DNA of 64,000 nt from Palaemon carinicauda (taxonomy: Eukaryota > Arthropoda > Malacostraca > Decapoda > Palaemonidae), in contig NC_090731.1 of NCBI RefSeq assembly GCF_036898095.1, positions 142,649,383 through 142,713,382 of the forward strand, read 5' to 3'. The position numbers were made by a program, and so were the translations under genes. Under the pieces are notes generated by a model, which did no database searches, had not been told where the DNA came from, and saw nothing but the letters and a program-made list of their open reading frames with translations. Positions 1 to 13,168 of this stretch are shown in pieces (the first letter of the stretch is position 1; each line of letters starts with the position of its first letter).

Positions 1-1711
1 ATTCACCTCGTCCATTCTTGAAAGACATGCTTGCGCAGGCCTTCAGAGTATGCCCAAGAGTCTTAGTTTAAATCTGAAGACAACTCTTGAAGCTGTCCCA
101 GCATCCCCATCATCAAGTCCCCACACCCCCGATATGTCACCTTCCACAGCTCTTGCGAGACTTAGTTTTGTTTCAGCTTTAGATGAGCTCCGTGATGATG
201 GATTACCTGTCACACCCAAGTGTCCCTCACCAGTGACGCCTTTAACTTGTCTACCTCCTTCACCCTCAACAGCAGCCATTATCAGGGAGGCAACCAGTTC
301 TCCGATATTCTCCTTCAAAAGATATGGTTCATCCTCGTCACCTTCTTCTCCTGCCTTTAACTCTTTCTTTAAGAGTAAAGAAATATCTAGTCGGACTAGT
401 AGTGACCACAGACGTGAGGCTAATATTTCTTCTATAAAAGAAAGCTTTACATCTAGTAATAGTGTTAATAGTAAAAGTGGGTCAGCCAACAATTATTATA
501 GTAGTGCCACAATTAACATTGGTGCATCTGAGGCTGGAAGAGGGGTGAAGACAGAAGAAGTTGTGAGAGGAGAGTCAAAGGTTACTCCCACAACTTCATC
601 TGTGACCAGACAAGGGAGAGAAAGGGAAGGGAGACAGGTCTCTGTTTGCGTCATTGATGTCAAAAGAGAAGCATCTCCAGTCAAATATGTTCGCAGCGAG
701 CCTCTGGTTGTGCGTGAAACTCAGGTCATTGCCACACCTTGTAATAAAATGCCTGAAGTTAGGTCAGTTTTAGAAGTTCAACTAGAAGATGGAAGACAAA
801 AAGAAGAACATGTTATAATACCAGAAGAGGCAAGAAAGACAATAGAATGTAAGACATCTATTGATGATTCATGGAAACAGAAGGAAAAATCTATTGCAAC
901 TCCAGAATCTGCATTGAAGCGTGAAATACGTAGGCCTGTAGAGGAAGGACCTAGACCGCGGGAAATTATTGTACCTATACAAGTAGCAGGGTCTCATGAA
1001 GGCCGTCCAAGAGTCTTAGAACTTAGTGTTCCTCTTGTGCAACAACAACAGAATTCACATCCTCAGCATCCTATCCCAGCAACTGCAGCTTGTTCAAACA
1101 CGTTACCTTCAAGTGGTGTTTGGTTACCAGGTAGTCCATGTGAAGCATCTGTTGCTGATCCAGGAGGAGCCACTCCTAATTCACCAAGTTCTGGGGTACA
1201 ACAAAGTGATTCAGGAATTATAATTGAGGAAGGTTCTCGAGAACTTCCCCCAAATCCTCAGCGACTGCCAAGATGTCATTCTTCGAGCGAAACTCATCTC
1301 AATACACGACGCCTTCTAGAGCATCGTAATCCAGATTTTACGGCTAGAAAATGTTCTAGTTATGATGAAGTTGGAAGAGCTTGGCCTCAAAATATAACAG
1401 GACATGCTCAACAGAACCAACAGAATGTTAACAAAGATACCAGTACATGGCTGTGTCCATGGGAACTGGCCCGTAGTGACAGTGTTTCTACCAGTGGCTT
1501 TGGTTCAGAAATTTCTGATACTGATCTACTTCATGATGATGCTCAGTCAACAACAACACAAGATGATGCACTTGGGCCTTATGATGCAGTTTTTGCTGAT
1601 GTATTTCCAGGGGATCAGACAGCACAAAGACAGCAGCAACCCACTACACCAAAAACTCCACGGCCAGCAAGCCTTCCAGGAGTTACAGGCACATACTTCT
1701 CACACTTTGAG
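1..1711 (+). CDS. host gene, large exon 1 of window (disordered Ser/Pro-rich protein, partial)
   Basis: The reading frame is open from base 2, before the first ATG at 50, so the exon probably continues upstream of the window and ATG 50 need not be the real start. About 570 codons run to a good splice donor (GAG|GTAGAT at 1711/1712). If unspliced, the frame meets a stop at 1757-1759. The product is low-complexity and rich in Ser, Pro, Thr and charged residues, with many S-P/T-P sites and runs such as SPSSSPHTP. There is no signal peptide, membrane segment or enzyme fold. A stretch reading REIIVPIQVAG (about residue 304) and clusters such as RSDSVSTSGFGSEISDTD suggest a phosphorylated scaffold or cytoskeletal-type protein, but I do not recognise the family. 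It leaves in phase 0, matching exon 2329-2509. The coding call is strong; the function is unknown. Confidence 0.85.
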
Positions 1712-2328
1712 GTAGATTTTCATCTTCATACTTGCTTGCATACAAAACAGCATTTTTAGAATGAAGGTTCTTCTTTGAGCGTATATTTTGTTTTGATCAG
1801 TTCGATACTATTGCTTATGTTCAAGAACCCTGAGCATGAGTTTAAGCCACATAATGTGCTTTAAGATTTTTGTACTCAAGTATTTATTTGGTATATATAA
1901 CAAGGCATTCCGTATTTAATAGTAGTACAGTACTACATATTTTGGAAAATATTTTATTCTACAGTATATGTAACAGATAGACAAGTATTTTGACAACATT
2001 CATACTTCACATAAGAGACAATCATGTCTTTATCATCTTGAAGGTAATTTACATGTATGAAATGTGATAGTGTCTGGTTGAGATTGTCATTCCATAGAAG
2101 AGGACCATTAGTCATACAAATGAAGTGATTTACAGTATCTTAAACCAAAATAGACAATGCAGCCAAATATACCTGTTACTATTATTTGTCATTACAGCAT
2201 GTCTATTACTTAATGACCTATACAAATCATTACACATTATTTTTTCTCCATTAGAAAATTGGTTTAATATGTATATTCTAGAAAGATATACTGAAACTGT
2301 TGGAGTAAAGAAACTGTATAAATTTCAG
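1712..2328 (+). other. intron of host gene
   Basis: AT-rich sequence between a GTAGAT donor and a TTTCAG acceptor at 2327-2328. No repeat or RNA gene was seen in it. Confidence 0.7.
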
Positions 2329-2509
2329 AGAAGCACAGACCCTAACCTGGACATGGGTGTTGATATGGGTACTACTACTGTAGAGTTACGTAGAGGAGGA
2401 CGTGGACGTATGGGAGTGGAGAAAAAGGATTCGGGATACTACTCATTCCTGACTGAGCATCCGCCTGTTAGCCCTCGCACTATGGGGGAGGGTGTACGCC
2501 ATACCACAA
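2329..2509 (+). CDS. host gene exon (phase 0 to phase 1)
   Basis: An open segment of 181 nt starts after AATTTCAG and ends at a consensus donor (A|GTAAGG). It encodes about 60 residues beginning RSTDPNLDMGVDMG, with an Arg/Gly patch (RRGGRGRMG) followed by KKDSGYYSFLTEHPPVSP, which resembles a phospho-regulated linker. It enters in phase 0, as the exon ending at 1711 requires, and leaves one base (A), as the exon starting at 20696 requires. Flanking DNA is AT-rich with stops. Reading past the donor gives a hydrophobic tail of intron origin, so the longer ORF here is not the real product. Confidence 0.8.
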
Positions 2510-4217
2510 GTAAGGGTTTATTATCTTTTGAAAGCTGTTTTTCACACTCTTTATTCATTTTGTTGTTTCTATAGCTCACATCTTTGCTTTATTTATGCAT
2601 CTGATTTTGCTTAGGTTAAAGTAAGCCTATTATGAGTGTTTAGGGCTGTTTTCATGGTCTCAGTTTATGCAGTATAGAACAGTACTGTATTGTAGGCTTA
2701 CTTTCACCCTGACAAAATTCATTGCTCTCTTTTTTTAGTGCTTTATTTGTGCTTGTTTTATAAAGGAATTATTTGCCTTGCTCCATTTTTGTTCAAATCT
2801 AAAACTATACAGTACACAGTTTTAATGCACTGTATAACTAAACTGTCTAGCCTAGAGATATTCTTTCACTTATTGAAGCCAAATTAAAAGTAATGAGACT
2901 TTTAACTAGGATCTGGGACCTTGTTAAGTGGAGTATTATTATGTGGATTGTAATGGGATTTCAAATTTTGAACTAAATTTTAAAACTATTCGCAAAAAAA
3001 TTCAGCTTTTATGTGATTGGGAAGTTTTATGATTTTTTTATTTTAAACTTTCAATTTCTCATATGTTTACTACTATATATAAGTTTCCAGTGTAGTAGGG
3101 GTACCAAACTGAACCATATTATGATTATGTTTAGATCAATGATAATTACATATTGTTATTACTGTAATATCATCATCATCTTTAGTATTGTCATTTTATT
3201 ATTATTATTATCATTATTATTATTATTATTATTATTAAAGTTCTGCCTTGTGATAATATTAGATAAACAGTATTGTTCAGTGTTTGACATTGAATTTAAA
3301 TCTTCATCCTGTTCTGGTTATAATTTACTCATAATGTGCACAGATTAATTTTTGTGGATAATCCAAAAATAACTCCTCAAACTAGAATAACTATATTTGG
3401 AAAACAGTGAATAAAAAATATTAAAAAAGAGCAAGACAAAGTATGGAAAATTCAAGTTATGGTAAATTTTTTTTCCAATTAGATATACCACTGTATTTAT
3501 TCATTCATTCAAATTATTTTATTAAGGTTTCTAGATAAATGCATGTTTTCCTAATGGATACAGTACTGTACTGTATTTTTGTTATGCCCCAAGATACTGA
3601 GTTAACAGCTGATTGCTTGAAATACAAATGAATGAATATTCTGGCAAAGGGAGATTAATTTTTGGTTGAACGCTAAACCTCCTTTCAGATACACATTTTG
3701 AGAAGTTTACACTTTTCATAGAGCGCTAATATCATAATAATGACGAATATATATTATGATGTCAGAATGTGGTGTAACAAACATTTAATCTAGTTATAAC
3801 ACTAAAATCGCTGGGAGTAGCATTTCTCAACAATTTCAGTATGCGAGCAGAGACCTTGTCTTATGTGTTCATAGAAAATGGCAAAGAAAAAAAAAGGATT
3901 TTTGGATTGTTGGTGTCATGAATTATATTCTTTACCTTCTATGAATTCTATTCATAGATGCCCTATTATTGAAATATCTTCATTCCTCATCAACATTCCT
4001 TCCAATAAATTTAGACATATCTTTCACTTAGTATATATTTTCCGAGTATTTTAGCACTTTTATAAACATTTGACTGACACATGCTTGATGTGGTTTATAG
4101 TAGGCCTGCTGTTTAATTTTTTTTCACCCATTTTTCCTCGTTTCTTGGATACTTATTTGAAAATGCACTGTATAATACACAGGCAAAGATTATTTAAGAA
4201 TATTAGAGTAAAGTTTT
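2510..4217 (+). other. intronic sequence
   Basis: AT-rich, with a short ATT-type microsatellite at about 3196-3237 (ATT/ATC units). No other gene or recognisable repeat was seen. Confidence 0.6.
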
Positions 4218-4371
4218 ATGTCTCCTCTACCTAACGAGAAGATCAGGATCACTGAGATAACTCAGGATGTACCACAGTCAATCAGAGATCATCTTTATCT
4301 GGGTTTATCTGAAGAATATTATGGAATGAGGCTTCAAACATACTGCTGTGACAATGCCTCATATCAGCAAG
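4218..4371 (+). CDS. candidate alternative first exon of host gene
   Basis: From ATG 4218, 51 codons are open to a plausible donor (CAAG|GTATAT). The peptide starts MSPLPNEKIRITEITQDVPQ and is followed by an acidic/aromatic stretch (residues YLGLSEEYYGMRLQTYCC). Composition is far more gene-like than the surrounding intron. It exits with one base (G), which fits the exon at 20696 exactly (G+GT = Gly). The only usable upstream acceptor would need two carried bases, which no upstream exon supplies, so an alternative transcription start is the simplest reading. The Kozak context (TTTTATGT) is weak. RNA evidence is not available here. Confidence 0.5.
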
Positions 4372-6552
4372 GTATATGCATCTTATATCTATGATTATTA
4401 TCTATTATCTTTCTTTGCACCATGTTATGGTTCTGTACGACTATACACTCCTAATATGATATGATAATGGCTATTCAAATTTTCCTTTCTTTTTTTCTGG
4501 GTTTGCACTCGTGTTAGCTTGTTTACTGGTTTATGTATATTCATTCATTTTCTGAGAATGGATTTTTATTGATAATGTAAATCTTTGTTGGCAGAATCTT
4601 TTCATGTTTGTGGCTCTGAGTTTGTGGACTGAAATTCTTCCTGATTCTTCTTTTTACATCTGTACCTAGTCTTGTTCTTCATAAGATTGGCACTTGTTGC
4701 ATAATTACTTTAGTTTTCCTTGCTAATTATGAGTATGATTATTGATTGGAGGCTTGTAAGGTTTTGAGAAGCCATTTGTCCCTCTTGAAATATTTTGTAC
4801 AGTAATTTTAACTTTATTGCCAGTGCTAATTGAACAGAAAATAAATCATCATAAAATTTCTATTTGTTCCAAGAAAACTGATGAAACATATTTCTCCTTA
4901 GTCTTTGAATCCTCTCTTTATTTCACAATTTTTTTGTACAGTATGTGCAAAAATCATTTATTTGTCTTATGGAAAAGGGTTATTTATTGAATTACTTTAT
5001 AGTGTACAATTTTACATTATCTGATACACAGTTAATTTACATTCCTGTGAAGTTTATAAATCAGAATTTGTATGATCTGTTAGCATCCCAGTGACATTCA
5101 TAGACAAAAAATATAAGCTAAAATCAGCATTCAAGAGTGATTTTATGTTGATTATTAAGATTTGAGATTTATATTAATGGGGAGATGCAATATCAAATGG
5201 GAAATTATTATGTCGATGGAATACGATATGGTTGAAGGGATTTCAATGACAAGGGGAAAAAACATTTTATAGAAGGGAGCTCTGGATATAAGAAGGTAGT
5301 ATTAATGGAAAATATTTTATCAAACAAAATTTTAATTACCGTTACTTTAATATTAAGTAAAACTTGAATTTGTAAATTGAAAATCATCTGAGAAATAAAG
5401 GTCATACTTAAAAATTTGTGGGAGTGATTTGAGTTCTCCAAGAAAAATAGAACTTTAGCAGTGATTGATCAAGGAATTATCTATCAAATTCAAGTTATTA
5501 TGGATTAAAATATATAGTCAGTTCATAGTTTTTCTTCTAGATTTCTTGCAAGTCCAACTGCATTTTCGTATTTGGAGCAACTTCATTAGAAAAGTTAATC
5601 TTGTGCAGCATTGCGTATTGATTTTGTCTATATGAAATGTCATCTTTGAAAATTAGTCATCAAGAAAGCTTAAAAATGGAAGCATTAAGCTGCAAGTTGA
5701 AAATGTTTAAAAAGAGAAGGCCAGTGAATGGACTATACTGTGATTAGCCTACAAGATTTGATGCAGGGCAATTTGCTTTCACTTGAATCTAGGAATTATC
5801 ATAAGCTATCAGTCATACAATATATCCAAAATCATAATTATCATTAGTTAGTCAAATCCCATAGGCTGTATTTTTAGCTTGTTAATACCCTTATAGAAAA
5901 TTATGAACCTTTTAGAATCAAGTAACTTCTAATTATTCTACTGAATCCAGTTGGTGGGATATTGGCATTGTTTTCTGTACAATAAAAAATATTCTTCTCT
6001 GATTGCTTTGGTATTGTAATAATTCCAAACACTATGCAGCAGCTTTTTTTATTTATTTCATATAAATGATAAATAAACCTGAATTAACCCTATTAAGTAA
6101 AACTCAACTTGGATAAAGTTGTAATATTTTTCCATACTAGTTTATTCCTTGATAAAAGATAATGATATATGAAGACATTTTTGTGTGTGTGTGTGTAAGC
6201 TAGGAGAATTTTTAGGTTACTGCTAATTTTTTGAGATAGAAACTGGTTAGAGCATATTATGTATATGTATAGATTATGTCCAACACGAGTCTTTTTTCTT
6301 CTTTTCCTAATTTCAGCTTTTTCTTTGATTCTAATCAACTAAGCTGTTTTGGGAAGTTCATTACAATTCGGTATCAATATTCTTCTCTGTGGAGAAGGTA
6401 TGATATTAGTGAGGCTTTCAAGAATATTGGCAATTCATGTATAGAATAAACATACTTGAATATTAACTTGAATGCATCATGTTGCTATGTGAGAAATTAG
6501 TATTTTGTGAGTTTGATTATCCCACATAATTATAATGGGGTAGTTCTTGCAT

Positions 6553-6770
6553 AATTATTATTATTATCATTATTATTATTAGCCAAGCTAACAACCCTAG
6601 TTTGAAAAGCAAGATGCTACAAGCCCAAGGGCTCCAACAGGGAAAAATAGCCCAGCGAGGAAAGGAAATAAATTAATGATGAGAACAAATTAACAATAAA
6701 TCATTCTAAAAATAGTAACGTCAAAACATATGTCATATAAACTATAAAAAGACATTGATAATTTAGCAGG
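6553..6770 (+). repeat. decapod-type interspersed repeat, copy 1
   Basis: A (TAT)n microsatellite (6553-6580) runs into AGCCAAGCTAACAACCCTAG and the following block with AAGCCCAAGGGCTCCAACAG and AAATAGCCCAG. I recognise this text, from memory, as a high-copy interspersed repeat of shrimp and prawn genomes. A diverged copy lies at 24306-24650, where the shared 3' part (TCATATAAACTAT..AAAGAC) can be aligned. There is no coding capacity. The class (SINE or LINE tail) is unresolved. Confidence 0.6.
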
Positions 6771-9700
6771 TAAGGGGAGGAGTTGGCTAAAGTTAAATTT
6801 GAAATACAGTACATTTATTTCAATGAATCCATTCAGCCAGTATCTACAGCTCTATCTGAATGGTCCCATTGGAATTAATCCTTTTTATTCAATTTATCTG
6901 CCAGCTTCTACCTGCAACTTCTAAATCACCGCCTGTGTGGACGTAGCCCTAGATTTTAATTGGCAATCCCTGCTCCATTTGCGATAGACAACAACCCTGT
7001 CAATTGGAAAATACAGTACTTGTACTATAATGATTGAGTACCATGTTTCATTTATTTTTGCTAAAATGAAATCATTCTACAATACATAGCATCCATTTTT
7101 TTCGTTTATTGTACCATTAATCTTTATTGTTGTTCCTTGCCATATCAAGTTATTAGGATATTTACATATAAATCTTCATAGTGTTTTCTCTAATTTAATA
7201 TTTATTGTCAAACTGTTCAGGTAATATGGTTTGAAACTTGTGTATTTAGCTCCTATCATCTTAATGTTGTGACTATAGTAACCAAAGGAAATAACTTTTA
7301 GGTAGATATTCAAATATCCTTTCTTTTCAATCTTTCCACCCCAATCTAGGAAGCAGCTAGATTACCTATCAATCTTTCAAGGTAAATAATGAAAATTTGA
7401 TCCTAAATATCAAGTAACTGAAATGCTATGCAAGATACCTGCAAAGCAGAGGAAGTAGATAGCCATCATTAGAATTTCAATATTCATTTAAGCATGTTTC
7501 CTTTTGTACATTTTTATGATGCTTATCTCATTTCAAGTATTATGCATGTAATGATTATACTGTATAGAAATATTGTACACCTTTCAGCAGTGGTAATAAT
7601 CCTCCAAAAATTAAGAAAGACAAACAATATAGTAAGATTAGAGCTAAAGTTATTGTAAACTGATCAATTCCCTTAAGTACAATTATAACAAATTATAAGA
7701 AATCCATCATGAATTGTACTGCGGTATGTATGTTGATGTGAAAACAAGTGTGCATTCCACTTGTACACTATTTCTTTATTAAATAATGGGTATCCATCAT
7801 ATGCTATAACACAAAAATTCTGAGACCAAAGCCTGCTTTAATTTCTGATTGCAAAAATTCATGGATTATCACTTAAAATATTCCTCATATCTTTTTTTGA
7901 GTACTGAATGTGGCTTTATCTTACGGTAGTTCATAGTTGACCCTTGTAATTTCAGTACATATGGCATGTTTATTATACTATTAAAACTTTGGAGTTGTGT
8001 GCTGCATAGTTCAGTATATGCTGGCCCCACCCAAAAATATTCCCACTATTTTTTGCTTGAAATATAATTTTGTATTATGGATGAAGATTTTTTTTTATTT
8101 CTTTCCAATTTCATTTATCTTTTTTTATATTTTTGTGGTGCATGATGCTCTTTAGACAAAATTTAACTTTTAATTACATAAATACTGTTTAACTATGCAG
8201 TAAAGTGAATCTTTTACTGTTTGAAAACTAATTTTATTCCAGGTAGACAAACAAAAATTCATGCGCTTCAAATCAAGTCCATTTAGCCAAAATTATATTC
8301 CCTTCCTATTCAAAACTGGACGTAATAGTAAAACATGAATTTCTCTATATTTCCCACTTTCATCATTGAGCTTGACATCCGATAAGTTAATATTAAATAT
8401 GGGGTACTGAAATACAAGATGTCTTTCTGTTTTTATTAAGGAGACTAATAATTTTTGTAGTCGATTGAGTTTTTCATATGATGGATTAATCTCATTGAAC
8501 AACCTGTATTATCAAAGTTCTATTTTCACTGCATATCAGTAAAAAATAATTTATGTAGTGTCTCATTGTGTAATATGCAATCATCTTTTGTATATACTTT
8601 GGTGTTGGTGTATGTGAAATGAATATAAGAAAACACACAAAATAAAATCACTTTTTCTTTCAATTTAAATATTGCCTTTTAGCTTTAAATTTTCAAAGTA
8701 ACTGCATTGTGGGGTGTGATAGAAAGTTTGAATAACAACACAGAGCAGAAGCATATTTAAAATTCTGACAATATTTTATTTACTCATGTAAGTGAGGTTA
8801 AGAAAAAGCAAATACAGTAACGTTATTGACCTGGTAAAAGCAAAGTAAATGCAATAAAGTAGCAAAAGAGAGCTGGGAAGTCCCAACCCCATCACTTCAG
8901 TGGATAGGTTTCGCTGCATTTAACCTATGAATTAGGCCTGTTGTTTAAATAGATGACTTAATACAACAAGTACTGTCCCCTACCAGCTAATTGTTGTAAT
9001 ATCCAACAAGGTTGTTACATATTTTGGAAAATGTAACTTCCCTTCAGTTCTGTAGTATTCCAAGTTTCTAAATACAGTATCTCGTATTGAATATATTAGA
9101 TAGAAAAGTAAATCAACATCAAAAGTGACAGTTTTTTTTTACACGCCATAAATGACATTTTCTGTAATCAATTGAAGATGGTGGGTATGATACAGAAGTT
9201 TTTAAAATATTAAAGCTTGTTTTCTGTGTACTCTCCATTCATGTATTTCTATTTTTGAGGAAAGTGAGTAAAGATTACAAATTATGCAGAATATATTACA
9301 ACTAGTTTTCAGGGACATGATTCCTCATTAAGGAAGATAAATCCTTTAGTAATTATGATCTTAGAATGATGAATTGTTATTCATACCCTTTTATATTTTG
9401 TTTTACCTCCTATATCTATGAAATGTATTTAGTAACTATTATGATAAGTTTTATTCTCATTGTTTTAAAGTCTTAATATTTTTCTATCATTCAATTCAAT
9501 TGCTATTTGAATTGTCTTAATGTCGCACAGTTTGGAAAAAAGTTACCTTGAAATATTATGCAATTTAGGGCATATTGATAAAGAAAAGGTATTATGTAAT
9601 GTAGGTCATATAGATAAGGGAAAGGTATCATCTAAGGCTAAGGCATTTTACTCTATTTTTTTCCATTTTCTTCTACAGCTTTCGTTGTTGAAAGGTGATC

Positions 9701-10112
9701 TTATCAATCTCCTTTTTTGTGTTTATTTTGACCGCATATACTTTTGGTTCCAATGATTAATTTGCTTTAAGCTTTAGCATTAATAATCTCATCAGCAAGG
9801 GTTAACTAATGTCCCATTACCTTATCTGTAATGTAGAATCTTGTTGTATTCTGATAACCATTGTTGTTTGCAGGCATGATAAGTCTCTTATGACATTCGT
9901 CAGAACCTGATCGAGAAGGTAATTGATAATCATGAGTTGTGGAAGTTTACTTTAAGAAGCATTTAGAATCTTGAAGTTTTTTTTATACAAAATAGAGAGA
10001 GAGAGAGATTTCTGAATGGCGCAATGTAGTGGAATGCTTATATGCTGTTGCTAGTTACCATCCAAAATTGGCAATTGATGACCTCTTGCACTGTGTCTTC
10101 AACTGAATGGTA

Positions 10113-10340
10113 GATGTTCAGTTGGACACTGGAGTCCCTGCCACACCTCTTTCCGGAAAAGTGCACCCTGTCACACCCTTACGGCATGGTTAGTAACCAA
10201 AGAGCTACTGTAGAGAGAGATTGTAGAGGTGGTGGGTGGGGCTACACACAGGAACTTGCTGTGCCGTTAGCGTGGGACAGGGTGCACTTTCAAAGAGCAA
10301 GGTGTACCAGGAATTCCTGCATCCAACTGTATCATAGATT
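10113..10340 (+). mobile_element. foldback (MITE-like) element with imperfect inverted arms of about 75 bp
   Basis: The left arm (about 10113-10188) and the right arm (about 10262-10340) are imperfect reverse complements. Examples are AGTGCACCCTGTC at 10160-10172 against the complement of GACAGGGTGCACTTT (10276-10290), CAGTTGGA near 10119 against TCCAACTG near 10322, and TTACGGCA against TGCCGTTA. The spacer is about 75 bp. It has no transposase, and the short ORFs in both strands are by-products of the palindrome. No target duplication was identified. It could be a MITE or a hairpin small-RNA precursor. Confidence 0.55.
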
Positions 10341-11129
10341 GTATCGGGGCTCAGAGACTGCTTAAAGATTAGGGTGGTTTTCTTATTAGTCTTTGGTGGT
10401 TGCATGTTAGTTGTTATGTTCTTGTTAGCTCTAGCGTGCAGAGGAACATTATAATTTCATCTGGAAATTTGAACATGAGAATTTATTTTTGATGCTACAG
10501 AATGCATTTAAAATTAGTTAAATGTCTGTTGTACATTGCATGGATGATAAAGTGCATTGTGGGTGTTTTAAGAGCCAACTTCCTGTAGAATGCTATCATG
10601 GTAATAGAATAGTAGGAGTTAGTTCCATATACTGGTGTAGTTTAGATCTCATTTTGATCTCAATAGCAATTTTTTTATTCATTATTTTAGTATGAGAACG
10701 AAGAATTGTTTTATAGTGATCAACTGAGTTTAGTATATTTCAATCTAAAGAAACTATGGCCTGTGATAACAATTGATGTAATTTGTTCTATCCTTCATAA
10801 CCAATCTACTTCAGATTTAATTGAAAACTTGAACAGAAAGATTCTTCTAGGCTGTAAAAGCCAAAAATAATTTAGAATTTACATAAGATAGTAAATAACA
10901 TTTTATACAGCATTAAATATTCATAATATATTTTCCTGAAACATGTAGTGTTTATACCTTATTTTTATCATTGTTGTTTTTATTCTCTTTGGAATAGAGT
11001 TTTGCCATCTGTTGAATCCAGGATGTAAAGAAATCACTTTTCAACACCTTTCCTTACCATTTAAATGCACATGTCTTGGATGTTACATGATCTCTTGAGA
11101 CAAATGGTAATGAACTGTGGTGTTTTCAG

Positions 11130-11232
11130 GGTTATTTAATGGAAGCAGATTCAGATTTGGGGGCTGCAGACAGTCTTTTGGAGCCCCTCGTCGCTTCAGC
11201 TTCTTGTGACCCCGAAAGATTGGGTTTCCATG
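11130..11232 (+). CDS. candidate alternative internal or first exon of host gene
   Basis: A 103-nt segment is bounded by a good acceptor (GTGTTTTCAG) and a donor (CATG|GTATAT) and is open in only one frame. It encodes GYLMEADSDLGAADSLLEPL followed by VASASCDPERLGFH, gene-like and richer in GC than its flanks. It enters in phase 0 and leaves in phase 1, exactly like the exon at 2329-2509, so it could replace that exon (mutually exclusive splicing between 1711 and 20696) or begin a transcript at ATG 11139. It cannot be added after 2329-2509 without breaking the frame. Confidence 0.5.
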
Positions 11233-13168
11233 GTATATATTGTAATTCTGCCTTCGTAGGCAGTGAGAATTGCTGACTTAATCTCAGATACTGAACCATG
11301 TTTCTTGGCAAACTTCAATATTTCGTAGCAGAGTTAGAATTTGCCTATTAATTTTATGATTTTGCTGATTTTTTTCTTCAAATTCATCTGCCTCCATCGA
11401 TAAAGCAGAGTTGTAACCTAACGATTTGTATAAATCAGGACAAAATAAGGGTACCTTTTTTTTTTAAATCCACTTTATCTACACTTTACCTCGATCAAAA
11501 TACAATGAAAGATATGGTATACACTGTGTGGAGAAAACTATTTCAGTGTTTCCTTACCATGCAGTGTATCATCATTATGAAATTACCATTTGTTGAAAAA
11601 CTTAATCTTTCAACTTTTTCAATTTAATTTCAAAAGCAAAGTTAGATTTATACTTGGAGTTCATAATGATGTTAATTTACTCCAATATTGAGTTTCATGT
11701 AAAGTCTCTTAAACCTTTAGTTTTGTTTCCTCCTATTAATGCAATGTGGTTGTAGAATATATTAGGGCTTTGTCAGGGTAAGTAAAAGTTCATTCATAAC
11801 TGCAAGCACACACTTGAAAACATTTTTAAAGCACCTTTTTTTTAAACCAAGATATTATTTACAGTAGTAGCAATAGAGTCCTCAGCTTAAAGATGAAAAT
11901 AATTTTTGAAACTATTTATTAACAGCATTTGGTTTTGCTCCACCAAATCAACCTCCAACAATAGATAGGCACTATAGAATAGTATTCTTTATCCCAAAAA
12001 GTTAGTTAGTGTTTAAACATTATCTGATAGATGTGAGAATGAACTCGTGCACAATTTAACATAGCTGATAATGTTATAAGTTAATGTAAAGAAAGCATGC
12101 CTAATGTTATCCATGCTCTATAAACATTTTATTACATTTGTTTAACTTGTATATATTTTAACAAGATACAAACCACCCATGCAGGACTGAAAAGGTGTAT
12201 TACTTTTTAATATTAAAAGTACAGTAATAGTTCTCTTTCAAATGAGGATTTATGTGCATGGAAAATTATGTAATCTGAGTATTTGACATTTACTTTTAGT
12301 AATGTATGCAAAGTTATTCCTTTAATTCCTCTTTTAATCTATTTATTCTGTTTTCTAAAGATCTTTAGTTTGATTGGTAATGTTTATTTGAATTTAAAAG
12401 ATCATTTAAGCTTGCAGTCTGCATTTAATGTTTTCATATCCTATTTCTTTTTTCCATTTCTTTAATATTTTAAATAATTCTCTGATTATATCTACAAATG
12501 TTAAATGTTTGTTCTTTCCCACTTTTGTAATATTTGTATACAATATGCTGTACCCCCTTGGATACCTTCAAGCATATCCTATTATATATCTATCCAAGTG
12601 CCATGTCCTCAACATGAGCTGTTAATTGCCTTCACCTAGTTCTGTCTCTAGCTCTGTATAAATTATCCAGCTGTTAAATTCTCATTGACAACCTCCAGTA
12701 AGCTGTCAAAAAAAAATTTCCTTTGCTGGCCTCTTGCTCTTCTCCCCTCTTATCTTTCCCGTAAGGCACAAAAGTTAGATCTTTTCACATTTTATTACAT
12801 CTTCAAGTAGATACTTTATAATTTAATATTAAATTGTAAATCTGATATCAGCAGTAAATGAATTATTCAAAAGATATTATCAACAGACCATCTCTCAGTA
12901 AATAAAATGAAAATTTGGTATTTTATTTTAAATCTTGGTGCAATATGTACTGTAATTGTGCCTTAGTTCAAATATTAAATATGATTTAGTTTTTGATAGA
13001 ACTATAGTGTGATTTACGAATTACTGTAGCGAACAGAATATACAAATATTTAGGTCACTGGATATTGTTAATGTTTTTTTGGTAGTTTGGCTAACCACAA
13101 GGAAAAGATAGGTATTGTAATTAAATAGCATAATTTATAGATACTTGTAAGAAAAAGTAAATTAAATT

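Larger units (their letters stand above)
4372..11129 (+). other. long intronic stretch with embedded repeats
   Basis: AT-rich DNA without supported ORFs. It holds the interspersed repeat at 6553-6770, a (GT)n run near 6183, a (GA)n run near 9994 and the foldback element at 10113-10340. Nothing else was recognised. Confidence 0.6.

Noticed and set aside
2125..2328. Coding start at ATG-like codon 2125
   Set aside because: AT-rich, hydrophobic translation upstream of a good 3' splice site; intron sequence.
9874..9918. Exon-like segment between TTTGCAG and GTAATT
   Set aside because: 45 nt with stops in all three frames, so it cannot be a coding cassette exon.
10114..10405. Two overlapping ORFs on opposite strands
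   Set aside because: They arise from the inverted arms of the foldback element.
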